Positions 29,976 through 30,455 of a stretch of DNA of 30,455 nt are shown here, one piece after another. The notes under the pieces were generated by a model. The model saw only the letters and a program-made list of their open reading frames with translations, had not been told where the DNA came from and ran no database searches. The translations under genes and the position numbers were made by a program. How positions within the stretch are numbered: the first letter of the stretch is position 1; the number at the start of each line of letters is the position of its first letter. Source of the stretch: Lachnospiraceae bacterium (GTDB lineage: Bacteria > Bacillota_A > Clostridia > Lachnospirales > Lachnospiraceae); contig JAILPG010000109.1 of NCBI GenBank assembly GCA_024699595.1, forward strand, positions 1-30,455. Reading direction: 5' to 3'.

Positions 29976-30455
29976 ATGCCGATCAAAATATTAAATTCAA
30001 TGCCTGCACAGGCCACACTTGAATCTGAGAATATCTTCGTGATGACCGAGTACAGGGCAATGCATCAGGATATAAGACCGCTTAAGGTTCTGATACTTAA
30101 TCTGATGCCGACAAAGATCGAGACCGAGACGCAGATACTCAGAAAACTTTCAAATTCACCGCTTCAGGTTGACGTGGATTTTTTACAGACTGCAAGCTAC
30201 ACGCCCCAGCATATAGACAAGACCCATCTTGACAGTTTTTATACTACTTTTGACGAGATCAAGGACAGGAAATATGATGGTATGATAATAACCGGTGCGC
30301 CGCTTGAACAGGTAAGCTATGAGGAGGTGGATTACTGGGAAGAGCTGTGTAAGATAATGGACTGGACGGAGAAGCATGTTCATTCGGTATATTTTCTGTG
30401 CTGGGGAGCCTATGCGGCTTTTTATCATTACTACGGCATTAAAAAACGCCCTCTT
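29976..30455 (+). CDS. metA: Homoserine O-acetyltransferase MetA (5' part, cut by window end)
   Basis: MetA acylates homoserine in the first committed step of methionine synthesis. The window holds 160 codons of an expected 300 or so. The start MPIKILNSMPAQ, VLILNLMPTKIETETQ, FLQTASYTPQH and the nucleophile elbow VYFLCWGAYAA are diagnostic; the catalytic Cys falls at residue 142, as in known MetA. Residue 111 in ITGAPLE is Glu, the residue reported to favour acetyl-CoA (Gly favours succinyl-CoA), so acetyl transfer is predicted. ATG 29976 follows GAGAGGAAAG. It lies downstream of ligA with a structured leader and may be read from the ligA transcript. The catalytic His and Glu lie beyond the window. 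Confidence 0.95.
   Translation, partial: MPIKILNSMPAQATLESENIFVMTEYRAMHQDIRPLKVLILNLMPTKIETETQILRKLSNSPLQVDVDFLQTASYTPQHIDKTHLDSFYTTFDEIKDRKYDGMIITGAPLEQVSYEEVDYWEELCKIMDWTEKHVHSVYFLCWGAYAAFYHYYGIKKRPL

Noticed and set aside
1..30455. CRISPR array, intact insertion sequence, prophage or defence island
   Set aside because: No regularly spaced repeats, transposase, integrase or phage genes are visible; repeats found are single pairs.

Overview
The window reads as chromosomal DNA of a low-to-moderate GC anaerobic Firmicute, most likely a Lachnospiraceae member (Butyrivibrio-like; the genus is a guess). The reasons are the gene order, AGGAGG-type ribosome sites, clear sigma-A promoters with 17-bp spacers, a protein resembling the DUF5688 family common in that group, and a YqeG-aroE neighbourhood. 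Nearly all genes lie on the + strand and there is no intact mobile element or CRISPR array. All calls come from reading the sequence; no database search was run.

Layout. 1-650: the end of an L7/L12-like protein gene, a terminator, and a frameshifted remnant of a small helix-turn-helix gene. 652-1749: ychF. 1873-1990: two 12-bp repeats resembling NrdR boxes, then a terminator. 2069-10987: a reduced division and cell-wall (dcw) cluster, mraZ-rsmH-ftsL-PBP-mraY-ftsW-ftsQ-ftsZ, with no murE, murF, murD, murG, murC or ftsA. mraZ has a textbook MraZ operator, and internal promoters precede mraY and ftsZ. 11065-17012: a small conserved protein, nrdR, and a four-gene peptide-type ABC importer whose two ATPases are fused. 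17158-17556: a protein of unknown function between a strong hairpin and a terminator. 17806-21682: a DMT permease fused to a YqeG phosphatase, an AroE-AroK fusion, a divergent AroQ, and efp.

21839-27097: a DUF5688-like protein, then a large hybrid sensor kinase whose base composition looks richer in G+C than its neighbours. The kinase is bracketed by a 44-bp imperfect direct repeat; the right copy contains the promoter of tRNA-Arg(CCG). A membrane-anchored SH3 protein follows. 27150-30455: a minus-strand RluF-like pseudouridine synthase and ligA, divergently transcribed from almost superimposed -10 elements, then the first 160 codons of metA with a hairpin in its leader.

The observations I rate highest are: the AroQ homologue lacking the usual catalytic Arg and Tyr; the sensor kinase cassette bracketed by tRNA promoter repeats; the orphan NrdR-like boxes before mraZ; the permease-phosphatase fusion; and the overlapping ligA/rluF promoters with a probably leaderless rluF. 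I did not find a clearly novel multi-gene system such as a defence island.
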